Numbered from the stretch's first letter, positions 16,601 through 25,524 are shown. The stretch: 37,856 bases of DNA from Deltaproteobacteria bacterium (GCA_006226565.1 SBGO01000708.1:1-37856); one strand, 5' to 3'. Numbers and translations are program-made. The notes: generated from the sequence alone by a model not told the origin.

Positions 16601-17065
16601 CGTCGGATCGGAGAGCTTGTGGAGCGCCTCCAGCGACTCGAGGGAGAGCGGGAGGACGCCCGTGACCGCCAGGCCAACCGCCCCGAGCCAGGCAGGCGCG
16701 CCGCTCGCGCCGACGCAGTCGTTCCAGAAGTGCTCGAGGGAGGCCGCGTCGTCGAGATCCCCGTGGAGGGCGCGCGCGACGACGATGGCGCCGGCCTCGA
16801 TGACCTCCGAGCGGACCGAGACGAAGGCGGATCCCGCGTCGCGGCCGTGGCTCCCCGACGCGCCCACGAGCCCGAAAAAGAGCCCGCGCCCCGCCGGGCC
16901 GAGCGGCCCGAGGAGCGACGCCTCGAGCGCGATCAGCTCGCCGGTGTCCGCGTCGCGGTCCGCCGCCGCGGCCCACGCCGCCGCCGCTTCGACCACCTCG
17001 CGGAGCGTCGTGCGCTCATCGCGCCCGGTATCAGCCCCCGACTCGACCATGCGAACATTGGCCAC
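13607..17065 (-). CDS. HEAT-repeat protein with DnaJ-like zinc-finger end
   Basis: A 1152-residue protein. Most of it is alpha-helical HEAT-like repeats (for example VDADEDVRMTAMESLLERG, LDDDDDVRRAALSSLATIG), a scaffold that binds other proteins. From about residue 1044 a Cys-rich region begins with CTVCHGEG and CPECGGAG, continues with CLRC, CPEPDC, CQTCRGTG and CELCSGTG, and ends CLACEGTG. These are CxxCxGxG elements like those of the DnaJ (Hsp40) zinc-binding domain, but there is no J domain. No signal peptide is present. The start is uncertain: GTG at 17065 (used here) or ATG at 17050, neither with a strong ribosome site. It sits between an unknown 179-aa gene upstream and htpG downstream, which suggests a chaperone-related role; that is inference from domains and position only. 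Confidence 0.85.
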   Translation of the reverse strand: MANVRMVESGADTGRDERTTLREVVEAAAAWAAAADRDADTGELIALEASLLGPLGPAGRGLFFGLVGASGSHGRDAGSAFVSVRSEVIEAGAIVVARALHGDLDDAASLEHFWNDCVGASGAPAWLGAVGLAVTGVLPLSLESLEALHKLSDPTRLALVGYAIGRSARRGDAAARLLVRDAVGDVSSADLAVGILKGLGGGIWRDGLAWLGETAAHAVFDADGWSRACRAATVAAVAETPDDAVPALVHGLAGCADKDDAVDFLRTTLVAASPESRRRLRVVLGERWSRWTAPVRAAIVTAEAGGDLMTPDCWVGERSAVVIAAVLRNIEGGALVLEPSVERRLLRSWADHTDAEVRRVVARRLLVSGQLEPQPASHDDIGELVALPPAALVRNALDQLRAALWTGESDDLVELARNIPGEDRIVAREALFDALEVPNAALRRACVEAIGYIGAAGDGPRLMAVARAYRALEGMVAAALRRLNARGQAPELAELYQRRLKWADDDAVDDYCALAGSERVMFLRDALETRFYPGARAGAARAIARTGAHEVVFALKNRGLSDPQEAARVAALQALQELTGSAPSPDELAGYALLFRPTDELGDAVERARQAGKAALPGLRRVLAKGSWKRRRAACDVLAMIPGREAEGTLIETLVDADEDVRMTAMESLLERGWSPSTARERTLVTIAARRPGQLLDDPRSVDLATVEQALRLGGYAFRSELLAAMDRFPGWRPTASCSATIAAVRLQSEGALRYEGGVEALLWALEHTWQANPHRARLTRGLFAVAPALLAQELVSGGWDWRAREALCQALGRPGDDAGVEALGTCILDDDDDVRRAALSSLATIGTEAAAEVAARGFESPFQEYRELIALTLAAIGDPAWPVLRRLATDPWWEGRQGTAMTLRAWRGDRQEAADLLIVLATDGEYRVSQPARDGLDAHGFMPSRAAIREAVEQSLVMTVEGIEHWVGVRVAADPDPELAEWLDSMVETTSPDALPQRLGLIPLFRAEHLAIWLEEAALGRSTRHVGIRLAAADALRALVRRHCTVCHGEGVARCPECGGAGDRPCLRCGGQTLVSVPCPEPDCTARQTMRRIDSRRCQTCRGTGHVSVPCGCATTGGRVACELCSGTGRIGCLACEGTGAAPGGVGVDPS

Positions 17066-17162
17066 GGAAGCCGCCGTTACGTCAATCCGCCCGGCCCGGC
17101 CCGGGCGGCGGCAGCGTCAGCTCGACGCGCCGCCACCGGTCGCCGGAGCGACCGCCTGACGC

Positions 17163-17702
17163 TCAGGCGTCGCTGGCGGCCGGCTCCTCGGCAGGGGCCT
17201 CCGCAGCGGGGGCCTCTTCGGCAGCCGCGGTCCCCTCGGGACGAGGCTCGCCGCGGACGAGCCGCGACTCGGTCAGCGCCTCGTCGAAGCGGACGCCGTT
17301 GAGGCGAACGCAGAGGAGAATGTCACGGACATCGTGGCGGAGCAGGAGATCGTCGATGATCGCGTGCGCCTTGTCGTCCTCGATGCGCTCGATGGCCTCG
17401 ACGTCCTCGTTGATCGTCCGGACGTGGGTGACCATCTCCTCGTAGAGCTTCGCGTGGGCCTCGTTCCAGTGGATGATCAGCAGGTTGGCGAAGAGCTCGT
17501 GCCCGGGATCGGTGAGGATCTCCTTGTTGATGATCTTGCGGATCAGGGCACGACCGATCTTCTCCGGCCGCAGGCCCTTGAAGTGACGGAAGTGGAACGC
17601 CTTGTCGGCGCGCGCCACCTCGGCGGCGAGGCGCTTGGCCTTCACGTGGTGGACGATCTCGTCCATGTGATCCGAGATGGAGCGGAGCGCGGCGATCGGC
17701 AT
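17163..17702 (-). CDS. Unrecognised 179-aa helical protein
   Basis: A 179-residue cytoplasmic protein starting MPIAALRSISDH, with a good ribosome site (AAGAGG) about six bases before the ATG. Residues 1-140 look wholly helical and charged (HHVKAKRLAAEVARADKAFHF, HAIIDDLLLRHDVRDILLCVRL). The last 35 residues are an Ala/Glu/Pro-rich tail, probably disordered. The single cysteine and clustered histidines show no known metal site. I do not recognise the family. It is followed after 97 bases on the same strand by the HEAT/zinc-finger gene and then htpG, so the three may share a transcript. A link to protein quality control would be only an inference from position. Confidence 0.8.
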   Translation of the reverse strand: MPIAALRSISDHMDEIVHHVKAKRLAAEVARADKAFHFRHFKGLRPEKIGRALIRKIINKEILTDPGHELFANLLIIHWNEAHAKLYEEMVTHVRTINEDVEAIERIEDDKAHAIIDDLLLRHDVRDILLCVRLNGVRFDEALTESRLVRGEPRPEGTAAAEEAPAAEAPAEEPAASDA

Positions 17703-17756
17703 GGCAACCTCTTGACCTGGTTCGGGCCGCGCTCAGGTGGGTGGCGCGGCGGGGGG

Positions 17757-17785
17757 TCGGTCCACTCGAACGAGCGGTGGACCGA
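17757..17785 (-). terminator. Hairpin after the mevalonate operon
   Basis: TCGGTCCAC pairs with GTGGACCGA over 9 bp with an 11-base loop, about 125 bases beyond the last gene of the mevalonate operon. It lacks a T run. It could also be an operator for the downstream 179-aa gene. Confidence 0.35.
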
Positions 17786-17908
17786 GCCGACGGCGGCGTA
17801 ACGTCGCGCGAAGCGCGTGCCGTTGCAACCCGTATCCGCCGACCTGCCTCGCCGGCCCACGCTGAACCGGACGACCGCATCGCCGCGCGGCCGCGGCCCG
17901 CAGATCGC

Positions 17909-18889
17909 TCAGAGGACGTGCCGAATCGGGTCCAGGATGCGCTCGACGAAGCCGGGGACCGCACCGAAGAGCGGGTTCGCCTCGGCCTCGGCGGTCGCCG
18001 AGCGGATCCAGTCGATGGTCGCGGCGATGGCGCCGGTCTGCTCGAGCAGGTCGAGCGCCTCGTCCATCATCGCCCGTGAGGTCTCCCCGCGGGGGGTGCG
18101 AACGATCTCGAGGAGCCGGGCGGTGCGCCCGGCTTCACCGTGCTCGGCGGCCCAGGCGACGGGGAACGAGATCTTGCCCTCGGCGATGTCGGTCGCGCGC
18201 TCGCCGCGTCCCTTGTCGCCGACGAGATCGAGCAGGTCGTCCTGCACCTGGAAGAGGAGGCCGACGTGCCGACCGAACGCGGCCGCAGAGGCCTCGGCCG
18301 CCGCGTCGCCGCCCGCCGCGAAGACGCCGGCGCGCATGCAGATCGCGAAGAGCGCGGCGGTCTTGCCGGCAGCCATCCGCTCCCAGCTCGCCAGGGTCGC
18401 GGCGAGGTGGCTCGGATCGTTCGCGGGGAGCTGGAGCTGGAACTCCAGCGCCTGCCCGCAGATCACGGCCGCCATCGCGTCGAGCGCGGCCGGTACGAGG
18501 CTCGCGCCGCGCGGCGCCGACGTGATCCGCGAGAGCGCCCGGAAGAAGAGCGCGTCGCCCACGTTGATCGCCTGCGGGACGCCCCAACGGACCCAGACCA
18601 CGTCCTGTCCGCGCCGATGCGTGTCCCCGTCCTGCAGGTCGTCGTGCACCAGGGTCGCGTTGTGGAAGAGCTCGAACCCCACGCCGAAGTCGAGGGCGTC
18701 CTCGCTCCGTCCGCCGAGGTTGCCGCAGATCCAGACCGGGAGCAGCGCGCGCAGACGCTTGCCTCCGGTTGCCAGGTGGTAGCGCGCCGCGACGTCGATG
18801 AGCTCATCGCTCGCGACGCTCGCCACCAATCGACGTTCGATCTCCGCGAGGTAGCGTTCGCGAACCTCGGAGAGTTCCAGCACGGTCAT
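17909..18889 (-). CDS. Polyprenyl (GGPP/FPP-type) diphosphate synthase
   Basis: A 326-residue trans-isoprenyl diphosphate synthase that condenses IPP onto an allylic diphosphate. It has GGKRLRALL, the first aspartate-rich motif LVHDDLQDGD (Asp83-Asp87) and the second, QVQDDLLD (from Asp217). Small residues (Thr and Ala) occupy the fourth and fifth positions before the first motif, where short-chain enzymes usually carry aromatics. This points to a C20 or longer product rather than C15, but chain length cannot be fixed from sequence alone. The protein ends the mevalonate operon. The phosphomevalonate kinase stop (TGA) is separated from this ATG by one base, so translation is probably coupled. 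Upstream genes supply its IPP substrate. Confidence 0.92.
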   Translation of the reverse strand: MTVLELSEVRERYLAEIERRLVASVASDELIDVAARYHLATGGKRLRALLPVWICGNLGGRSEDALDFGVGFELFHNATLVHDDLQDGDTHRRGQDVVWVRWGVPQAINVGDALFFRALSRITSAPRGASLVPAALDAMAAVICGQALEFQLQLPANDPSHLAATLASWERMAAGKTAALFAICMRAGVFAAGGDAAAEASAAAFGRHVGLLFQVQDDLLDLVGDKGRGERATDIAEGKISFPVAWAAEHGEAGRTARLLEIVRTPRGETSRAMMDEALDLLEQTGAIAATIDWIRSATAEAEANPLFGAVPGFVERILDPIRHVL

Positions 18890-18890
18890 G

Positions 18891-19850
18891 TCACTCGACC
18901 TCGTCGACCGCCAGGCCCGACGCCGGGAAGCTCACGTCGACCCGCTCGAAGCCGAGCGCCGCGGCGGCCTCGGTCGCGCGCTCGATGACCTCGGCGCGAT
19001 CCGAGAACGCCCACAGGCAATCGCCACCGCCAGCCCCCGCCGTGCGGCCGATCGCGCCGGCATCCTCGACGGCGGCGAGGAGCTGCATCTGGCCCCCGGC
19101 GTAGATTCCGATCTCACCGGCGCGGTCGAAGGTGTCGAGCTCCTCCTGCACCTGCGCCGCAGCGGTCAGGATCCGCGCGACGTCGCCGGCCATCCAGGCG
19201 TCCACCAGCTCCCGGGTCTCCTCGCCGAGGGGCGCGAGGTAGGCGCGCATGTCCTCGGGATCCTCGGCCTTCCAGCACGCGACCCGATCGAGGAGCGCCA
19301 CCGTCGAGGCCCCTACGCCGGTGAAGAACACCGCCGCGTGGAGCCCCTCGGGCCAGGCCACCTCGCGGCACAGGAGGCGCCCGCTCTGGTTGTCGAAGAG
19401 GGTGACCCCGCCGGTCATCACGGTCGCGACGTCGTAGCCGCTGCCTCGGCCGCCCTGGATCGCGCGGTGGAGCGCGATCGCGTCCTTGACGTTCGGCGTC
19501 ACCTGCCCGGCCAGCCGCTGGAGCGCCGTGAGGGACGCCGCAGCCAGCGCGGCCGAGCTCCCGAAGCCGGGCTTGGTCGGCCCGACGCCGAGGTCCCCCA
19601 GGATGTGGATCTGTCCCCCCGACGGAAGCCCGTCCACGCGCTCGAGGGCGTGGGCGACGATCGGAACCGCGACGGGCGCGACGTCGACCAACCCGAGGGC
19701 CTCCGAGCTGACCTTCCACGACGTGCCCCCCGGGCGGACCTCGACGGTCAGGCGCCGGTCGACCGCGACGGCGAGCGCGACGCCGCCTGGGCCGGAGACC
19801 GTGTACTCACCGGCCACCATCAGCTTGCCGGGTGCGCTTGCGCGGATCAC
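18891..19850 (-). CDS. mvaK2: Phosphomevalonate kinase (GHMP family)
   Basis: GHMP kinase of 319 residues that phosphorylates mevalonate-5-phosphate to the diphosphate. The start (VIRASAPGKLMVAGEYTV) shows the family's APGK motif. The ATP loop is GPTKPGFGSSAALAAA, and the C-terminal motif is AGAGGGDCLWAF, whose GAGGGDC is characteristic of phosphomevalonate kinase rather than mevalonate kinase. The ORF opens at 20015, but the start is the GTG at 19850. AGGAG lies about six bases upstream, and the start overlaps the decarboxylase stop as GTGA. The preceding Arg-rich residues are readthrough of the neighbouring gene in another frame. In the pathway this enzyme acts between the other two, although its gene is third. 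Confidence 0.92.
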   Translation of the reverse strand: MIRASAPGKLMVAGEYTVSGPGGVALAVAVDRRLTVEVRPGGTSWKVSSEALGLVDVAPVAVPIVAHALERVDGLPSGGQIHILGDLGVGPTKPGFGSSAALAAASLTALQRLAGQVTPNVKDAIALHRAIQGGRGSGYDVATVMTGGVTLFDNQSGRLLCREVAWPEGLHAAVFFTGVGASTVALLDRVACWKAEDPEDMRAYLAPLGEETRELVDAWMAGDVARILTAAAQVQEELDTFDRAGEIGIYAGGQMQLLAAVEDAGAIGRTAGAGGGDCLWAFSDRAEVIERATEAAAALGFERVDVSFPASGLAVDEVE

Positions 19851-20851
19851 GGGCGCTCCTGATTCACGAGGCGAACGCTGACACCCTCCCCGGGGCGCGC
19901 CACGAACGTATGCGCCACGCCGGGGATCGGCGTCAATCGTCGCGACACGGCCTCGACGTCCGCACCGGCACAGAAGACCTTTACGTTGGGGCCAGCGTCC
20001 ATGGTGAACCCACACGCTAACCCGTCAGCCCGCATCCGCTCAACCTCCCGGAGCACGGCGACGGACGCCGCCTGCCAATAGAGGACCGGCGGATCGGCGC
20101 CGAGCGCCGAGGCGTGCATCCGCATCGTCGAGCGCTCCATCGCGCCGACGAGCGCCTCGAAGTCCCGCCGCTCGAGCGCCGAGAGCGCGTCGGTGAAGGT
20201 CTCGTGCGCCTGCGCGACCCAGCCCGGGTAGAGGGGCGAGGTCCGCGCCGTGCGCTCCATCGCCGCGCGCGAGCCGATCGCCTTGGGCCCCGTCCCGATG
20301 ACGGCGATGACCACGGCCAGATCCCAGTGATCGATCGGCGCTACGGGGTGGGCACGACGCCCCTCCCAGGCGACCCAGCCGCCGAAGACGCTGCGGCTCG
20401 CGCTGCCCGATCCGAGGCGCGCCAGCTCGCTCAGCTCGCCGGCGTCGAGGTCCAGGCCCGCGCAGCGCGCCGACGCCGCGGCCAACGCGGCCATCGACGA
20501 GGCCGACGAGGCGAGCCCGGCGGCGGTCGGGACGTGGTTGACGCTGTCGACGCGGAACGGCGCCGCGACATCCGCGAGCGCGCGCACACGGTCGAGGATG
20601 ACGCGGGCTCGCGCGGTGCCCGCGGCGTCGAGCTCGACACCGCCGAGGAAGACGCGATCGGTGTCGGCCTCGGGATCGAAAGCGACCTGGGTGACGGTGT
20701 AGAGGCCGTCGAGGGTGAGCGAGAGGCTCGGGACCGCCGGGAGGTTCTTGTCCTCGGGACGATCCGCGGGGGCCTTGCCCCAGTACTTGATGAGGGCGAT
20801 GTTGACGTTGGCGCGCGCCTCGACGGCGCCGTCGATGACGAGGTCGCTCAT
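19847..20851 (-). CDS. mvaD: Diphosphomevalonate decarboxylase
   Basis: A 334-residue enzyme that converts mevalonate-5-diphosphate to isopentenyl diphosphate with ATP and loss of CO2. The diagnostic ANVNIALIKYWGK opens the protein. PTAAGLASSASSMAALA forms the phosphate-binding loop, GSGSASRSVFGGWVAWEG is the substrate-side signature, and ERSTMRMHA also fits the family. The ATG at 20851 (MSDLVIDG) has GCGAGG upstream; the longer ORF to 21079 begins with Arg-rich shadow sequence. Its stop overlaps the start of the phosphomevalonate kinase, and the mevalonate kinase gene ends 52 bases upstream. I cannot tell from sequence whether it uses strictly diphosphomevalonate or an alternative substrate, but the presence of a phosphomevalonate kinase supports the classical route. 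Confidence 0.95.
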   Translation of the reverse strand: MSDLVIDGAVEARANVNIALIKYWGKAPADRPEDKNLPAVPSLSLTLDGLYTVTQVAFDPEADTDRVFLGGVELDAAGTARARVILDRVRALADVAAPFRVDSVNHVPTAAGLASSASSMAALAAASARCAGLDLDAGELSELARLGSGSASRSVFGGWVAWEGRRAHPVAPIDHWDLAVVIAVIGTGPKAIGSRAAMERTARTSPLYPGWVAQAHETFTDALSALERRDFEALVGAMERSTMRMHASALGADPPVLYWQAASVAVLREVERMRADGLACGFTMDAGPNVKVFCAGADVEAVSRRLTPIPGVAHTFVARPGEGVSVRLVNQERP

Positions 20852-20903
20852 CGGGCCTCGCGACCGGTGGCGTGGGGGGTCGACAGGCACGTCACGGTGA
20901 GGT

Positions 20904-21767
20904 TCATGCGGCAAAGACCTCCTGCGCTCCAGCCTGCACAAGCGCGGCGCGGAGGTCCAGGTCGTTCGGCGCGAGGACGAGCGCCGCGCCGCCCATCCCG
21001 GCCCCCGTGAGCTTCGCTCCCCACGCGCCGGCCTCGCGCGCCGCCGCACAGACGGCGTCGAGGGTCGGCGTGCTGACACCGACCTCGCTCAGCCGCACGT
21101 GCGCGTCGTCGAGGAGCGCTCCGAGGCGCTCCCAGGCGCCGGCCGCGAGCAGCTCTCGGCCACGCTCGGTGTCCGCGCGGGAGGCGTCGAGCAGGCGACC
21201 GAAGCGCTCGGGGTGGGCCTCTCCCCACCGTGCGACCGAGGCGACCGCGACCTTGGTCGAGGGCCCCGGCGGCGTGGTCGCGATCCAGAGCGGGAGCGCC
21301 GCGGGCGCCTCGATGGGCGTGACGACGCCGCCCTCGAACCAGACGGGCCGCCCGTAGGCCGCCACCGCGTCGTCGACCCCGGAGGGACGCCCGTGGGCGA
21401 GCCGCTCGAGGCCGTGGGCGAGGCGACGGACCTCTTCCGTGTCACGGACGCCGAGCGCGCGGACGAGGGCGACGGCCAACGCCGCCGAGCTGCCGAGGCC
21501 GCTCCCGATGGGCAGGGTCCCGCCCACGGTGAGCGCGAGCCCGTCGGGATCGAGCCCGAGGTGCTCGACCATCGTCCGCACGTAGGCGAGCGCATTGCCC
21601 TGGACGCGCCACTCGCCGGGACCGGGGCTCACCCTCACCTCGACCTCGCGGCCGCGGACGGGCACCGCCAACGCCGGAGCGCCGTGAACGACGAAGTGCT
21701 CGCCGAGGAGGATGGCCTTTCCTGGGGCGACGCCGACGCCTGGCTCGCTCGGAGGGCTCAGGGTCAT
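20904..21767 (-). CDS. mvaK1: Mevalonate kinase (GHMP family)
   Basis: A 287-residue GHMP kinase that phosphorylates mevalonate, the first step of the lower mevalonate pathway. Motif 1 is APGKAILLGEHFVVHGAPAL, whose GEHxVVHG is typical of mevalonate kinase. Motif 2 is LPIGSGLGSSAALAVAL and motif 3 is KLTGAGMGGAALVL. The ORF opens at a GTG at 21827, but I choose the ATG at 21767. It follows CAGGAGCTCC, the best ribosome site here, and the conserved fold begins about 15 residues later. It is the first gene of the four-gene operon. Upstream is nrdJ on the same strand, separated by a strong hairpin, so the operon probably has its own promoter, which I could not pinpoint. Confidence 0.94.
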   Translation of the reverse strand: MTLSPPSEPGVGVAPGKAILLGEHFVVHGAPALAVPVRGREVEVRVSPGPGEWRVQGNALAYVRTMVEHLGLDPDGLALTVGGTLPIGSGLGSSAALAVALVRALGVRDTEEVRRLAHGLERLAHGRPSGVDDAVAAYGRPVWFEGGVVTPIEAPAALPLWIATTPPGPSTKVAVASVARWGEAHPERFGRLLDASRADTERGRELLAAGAWERLGALLDDAHVRLSEVGVSTPTLDAVCAAAREAGAWGAKLTGAGMGGAALVLAPNDLDLRAALVQAGAQEVFAA

Positions 21768-21904
21768 GGAGCTCCTGGTGACGGAGGCGAGATCTCGGTC
21801 CGCCGCTGCGTTCGCGACGGCCTTCACCTGCTACCCCCGTGGTCGCCCCCTGTCGAGCCCTATCGTGCACGGTCCTGGCCGCGCTGCCGCTCCGTAGAAG
21901 CGGC

Positions 21905-21935
21905 GCGGCCCCGCCTCGGCTCGAGGCGGGGCCGC
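21905..21935 (-). terminator. 13-bp terminator hairpin after nrdJ
   Basis: GCGGCCCCGCCTC pairs perfectly with GAGGCGGGGCCGC around a five-base loop, about 30 bases past the nrdJ stop. Only a few T follow on the minus strand. Position and perfect pairing make a terminator between nrdJ and the mevalonate operon likely. Confidence 0.6.
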
Positions 21936-21963
21936 AGCTCCGTCGATGGTCCGCGGCGTGCGC

Positions 21964-24900
21964 TCAGCTGCAGCCGGTCGTCCCCCCGCAGGTCAGGCAC
22001 TTCAGACAGGTGCCGTTGCGGACGAGGGTCATGTGCCCGCACTCGGGGCAGGCGTCGCCCTCGTAGCCCTTCATCCGGGCGATGTCGGCGGCCGAGCCCC
22101 CGCCGCCGGAGGTGACGATCTGGAGGCCGCCGCCGGAGCTGACGGTCGTCGTCGCGGCCGGCGCCGCCATGACCTTGGCCGGCGCCTCGCGCTTGGACGC
22201 GGAGAGGTCGATGTGGCCGGACCGCGGGACCAGCGGACGCGGCTCCGACACCTCGTCGACCCCCGGGCCGTTCAGGTCGTCGGGCTTGACCTGCGCGAGC
22301 TCGTGCCGGCCGAGGTAGGTCACGGCCAGCTCGCGGAAGATGTAGTCGATGATCGAGGTCGAGAGCTTGATGTAGGGGTTGCCCTGCACCATGCCGTTGG
22401 GCTCGAAGCGCGTGAAGAGGAAGGCGTCCACGTACTCCTCGAGCGGCACGCCGTGCTGGAGCCCGAGGGACACGGCGATCGCGAAGCAGTTCATCATGCT
22501 CCGGAAGGCCGCGCCCTCCTTGTGCATGTCGAGGAAGATCTCGCCCAGCGAGCCGTCCTCGTACTCGCCCGTCCGCAGGTACACGTTGTGGCCACCGATG
22601 GAGGCCTTCTGCGTGTAGCCGGCGCGGCGGAACGGGAGCTTGCGGCGCTTGGCGCCCCAGCGCTCGACGGCGCGCTCGGCCTGCTCGATCGGCGACGGCA
22701 GCGCGGCCGGCGCCTCGTCCTCGACGGTCAGGTCGTCCGACGACGAGGTCGACAGCGGCTGGCTCAGCTTCGAGCCGTCCCGGTAGAGGGCGTTCGCCTT
22801 GAGCCCGAGCTTCCAGCTGAGCGAGTAGGCGTGCTTGACCGAGTCGATCGACGCCTCGTTCGGCAGGTTGATCGTCTTGGAGATGGCGCCCGAGAGGAAC
22901 GGCTGGGCCGCCGCCATCATCCGGATGTGGGCCTCGGGGGCGATGAAGCGCGTCCCGTAGCGCCCGCACTTGTTCGCGCAGTCGAAGACCGGCAGGTGGT
23001 GGGCCTTGAGGCCGGGCGCCCCCTCGACGGTCATGCGGCCGCAGATCACGTCGTTCGCCGCCTGGATCTCGGCGCGCGTGAAGCCGAGCTCGGCCAGCAG
23101 ATCGAAGCCGGGCGTCGCGAGCTTCTCGGCGGCTATGCCGAGGTTCGTCGTGATGAAGTCGGCGCCGATGATCCACTGGTTGAAGGCGAAGCCGATCTCG
23201 AAGGCGCGACCGAGCTCGTCGTCGAGGCGGTCGAGGACCTCGTTGGTGAAGCCCTTGGCGCGGAGCGACTCGCGGTTGATGTGCGGCGCGCGATCGAGCT
23301 TCCCGGTGCCCTTGCAGAAGGAGACGATGCGGTCGGCCGCGTCCTGGCTGTAGCCGAGGCGGACGAGCGACTCCGGGACCGACTGGTTGATGATGCGGAA
23401 GTAGCCGCCGCCGGCGAGCTTCTTGAACTTCACGAGGGCGAAGTCCGGCTCGATGCCGGTCGTGTCGCAGTCCATGACCAGGCCGATGGTGCCGGTCGGC
23501 GCGATGACCGTGGTCTGGGCGTTGCGATAGCCGTGGGCCTCACCGAGGGCGAGGGCGTTGTCCCAAGCGTTCTTCGCCGCGGCGAGGAGCGGCTTCGAGC
23601 AGTAGCGCGGGTCGATGCCGACCGGGGTGATCGAGAGCCCCTCGTAGGCGTCGTCGCGCGCGTTGTAGGCGGCCCGCCGGTGGTTGCGGATGACCCGCAG
23701 CATGTCGGCCTTGTTGACCTCGTAGGCCGGGAACGGGCCCAGCTCCTTGGCCATCTCCGCGCTGGTCGCGTACGCGACGCCGGTCATCAGCGCCGTGATC
23801 GCGCCGCCCATCGCCCGCGCCTCTTCCGAGTCGTAGGGGATGCCGCTGACCATCAGGAGGGTCCCGATGTTGGCGTAGCCGAGGCCGAGGGTCCGGTACT
23901 CGTAGGAGAGCTCGGCGATGCGGCGCGACGGGAACTGCGCCATGAGCACCGAGATCTCGAGCACGATCGTCCACAGCCGCACCGAGTGGGTGTAGCTGTC
24001 GATGTCGAAGCTCCCGTCCACGCGGCGGAACTTCATGAGGTTCGCGCTCGCCAGGTTGCACGCCGTGTCATCGAGGAACATGTACTCGGAGCACGGGTTG
24101 GAGGCGTTGATGCGCCCCCCCTTCGGACAGGTGTGCCACTCGTTGATGGTGGTGTCGTACTGGAGCCCCGGGTCGGCGCAGCTCCACGCGGCGTGGGCGA
24201 TCTGGTCCCACAGCTCCTCGGCGCGGACGGTCTTGGCGACCTTGCCGTCGGTCCGGCGCACGAGATCCCAGTCGCCACCGGTCTCGACCGCGCGCATGAA
24301 GCTGTTCGTCACGCGCACGGAGTTGTTCGAGTTCTGCCCGCTGACCGTGTAGTAGGCCTCGGAGTCCCAGTTGGTGTCGTACTCCGGGAAGTAGATCTCC
24401 TTGATGCCCTGCTCACCGAGCTGGGCGACCCGCCGGATGTAGTTCTCGCTGATGCCGACCTCGCGCGCCTCGCGCACGGCCTTGGCAAACTCCGGGTTCT
24501 TCTTGGCCTTCGCGCTCTCGCCGTTGAGGCCCTTGCGCTTGCCGTCGGCCACGGCGGTCAGGATGGCGTTGAGGTAGCGGTTGTAGTTGCGCGCGCCCAG
24601 GACGAGGCTCGCGACCTTCTGCTCCTCGAGGACCTTCCAGTTGACGTAGGCCTCGATGTCCGGGTGATCGACGTCGAGGGTCACCATCTTGGCGGCGCGG
24701 CGCGTGGTCCCGCCGGACTTGATGGCACCGGCGGCGCGATCGCCGATCTTCAGGAAGCTCATGAGCCCGCTCGAGCGCCCTCCCCCACTGAGCGGCTCCC
24801 CCTCGCCGCGCAGCGCCGAGAAGTTCGTCCCGGTGCCCGAACCGTACTTGAAGAGCCGCGCCTCACGGACCCAGAGGTCCATGATGCCACCCTCGTTGAC

Positions 24901-25524
24901 GAGGTCGTCGTCGACGGACTGGATGAAGCAGGCGTGCGGCTGCGGCCGCTCGTAGGCCGACTCACTGGGGTGCGCCTCGCCGGTGGCGGCGTCGACGTAC
25001 CAGTGCCCCTGCGCCGGGCCGTTGATGCCGTAGGCCCAGTGGAGACCGGTGTTGAACCACTGCGGCGAGTTCGGCGCGACCATCTGCGACGCGAGCATGA
25101 AGCAGTGCTCGTCGTAGAACGCGCGGGCGTCATCCTCGCCGTCGAAGTAGCCGTGCTTGAAGCCCCAGTAGGTCCAGCAGCCGGCGAGGCGGCGGAACAC
25201 CTGGCGCGCATCCGTCTCACCGACGTACCGCTCCTCCTCCGGGAGCTTCGCCAGCTTCTTCTCGTCCGGCTCGGAGCGACGGAGCCACGCCGGGACACCG
25301 GGCTCGTCCACCGGACGCAGCGCCGCCGGCACGCCGGCCTTGCGGAAGTACTTCTGCGCGATGACGTCGAGCGCCACCTGCGACCACGAGGTGGGCACCT
25401 CGATCGCCGGCGCCTCGAAGACGACGGTGCCGTCGGGGTTCGCGATGCGGGAGGCGCGGGTCGCGAAGGGGATGGCGTGGAACGGATCCTGGCCAAGCTG
25501 CGTATAGCGACGTGAAATCTTCAT
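21964..25524 (-). CDS. nrdJ: B12-dependent (class II) ribonucleotide reductase
   Basis: Adenosylcobalamin-dependent ribonucleotide reductase, 1186 residues, making deoxyribonucleotides with or without oxygen. Class II features are [28 protein letters not shown] (Cys478), the [12 protein letters not shown] segment and the C-terminal Cys-rich tail [18 protein letters not shown] followed by TGGTTGCS-like sequence that recycles the active-site disulphide. The start is the ATG at 25524 (MKISRRYTQ); the 26 residues upstream in the ORF are shadow and the ribosome site is weak. No second reductase subunit lies nearby, so it may be the cell's main enzyme. An unusually long, structured intergenic region lies upstream. 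I searched by eye for a cobalamin riboswitch and NrdR boxes and found neither. Confidence 0.97.
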   Translation of the reverse strand: MKISRRYTQLGQDPFHAIPFATRASRIANPDGTVVFEAPAIEVPTSWSQVALDVIAQKYFRKAGVPAALRPVDEPGVPAWLRRSEPDEKKLAKLPEEERYVGETDARQVFRRLAGCWTYWGFKHGYFDGEDDARAFYDEHCFMLASQMVAPNSPQWFNTGLHWAYGINGPAQGHWYVDAATGEAHPSESAYERPQPHACFIQSVDDDLVNEGGIMDLWVREARLFKYGSGTGTNFSALRGEGEPLSGGGRSSGLMSFLKIGDRAAGAIKSGGTTRRAAKMVTLDVDHPDIEAYVNWKVLEEQKVASLVLGARNYNRYLNAILTAVADGKRKGLNGESAKAKKNPEFAKAVREAREVGISENYIRRVAQLGEQGIKEIYFPEYDTNWDSEAYYTVSGQNSNNSVRVTNSFMRAVETGGDWDLVRRTDGKVAKTVRAEELWDQIAHAAWSCADPGLQYDTTINEWHTCPKGGRINASNPCSEYMFLDDTACNLASANLMKFRRVDGSFDIDSYTHSVRLWTIVLEISVLMAQFPSRRIAELSYEYRTLGLGYANIGTLLMVSGIPYDSEEARAMGGAITALMTGVAYATSAEMAKELGPFPAYEVNKADMLRVIRNHRRAAYNARDDAYEGLSITPVGIDPRYCSKPLLAAAKNAWDNALALGEAHGYRNAQTTVIAPTGTIGLVMDCDTTGIEPDFALVKFKKLAGGGYFRIINQSVPESLVRLGYSQDAADRIVSFCKGTGKLDRAPHINRESLRAKGFTNEVLDRLDDELGRAFEIGFAFNQWIIGADFITTNLGIAAEKLATPGFDLLAELGFTRAEIQAANDVICGRMTVEGAPGLKAHHLPVFDCANKCGRYGTRFIAPEAHIRMMAAAQPFLSGAISKTINLPNEASIDSVKHAYSLSWKLGLKANALYRDGSKLSQPLSTSSSDDLTVEDEAPAALPSPIEQAERAVERWGAKRRKLPFRRAGYTQKASIGGHNVYLRTGEYEDGSLGEIFLDMHKEGAAFRSMMNCFAIAVSLGLQHGVPLEEYVDAFLFTRFEPNGMVQGNPYIKLSTSIIDYIFRELAVTYLGRHELAQVKPDDLNGPGVDEVSEPRPLVPRSGHIDLSASKREAPAKVMAAPAATTTVSSGGGLQIVTSGGGGSAADIARMKGYEGDACPECGHMTLVRNGTCLKCLTCGGTTGCS

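Noticed and set aside
14168-17302. 1044-aa ORF antisense to the HEAT protein
   Set aside because: Arg/Ala/Glu-rich shadow; the minus-strand frame has HEAT repeats and ordered CxxC motifs.
21946-25515. 1189-aa ORF antisense to nrdJ
   Set aside because: Shadow of the B12-dependent reductase; low-complexity composition and no ribosome site or domain.
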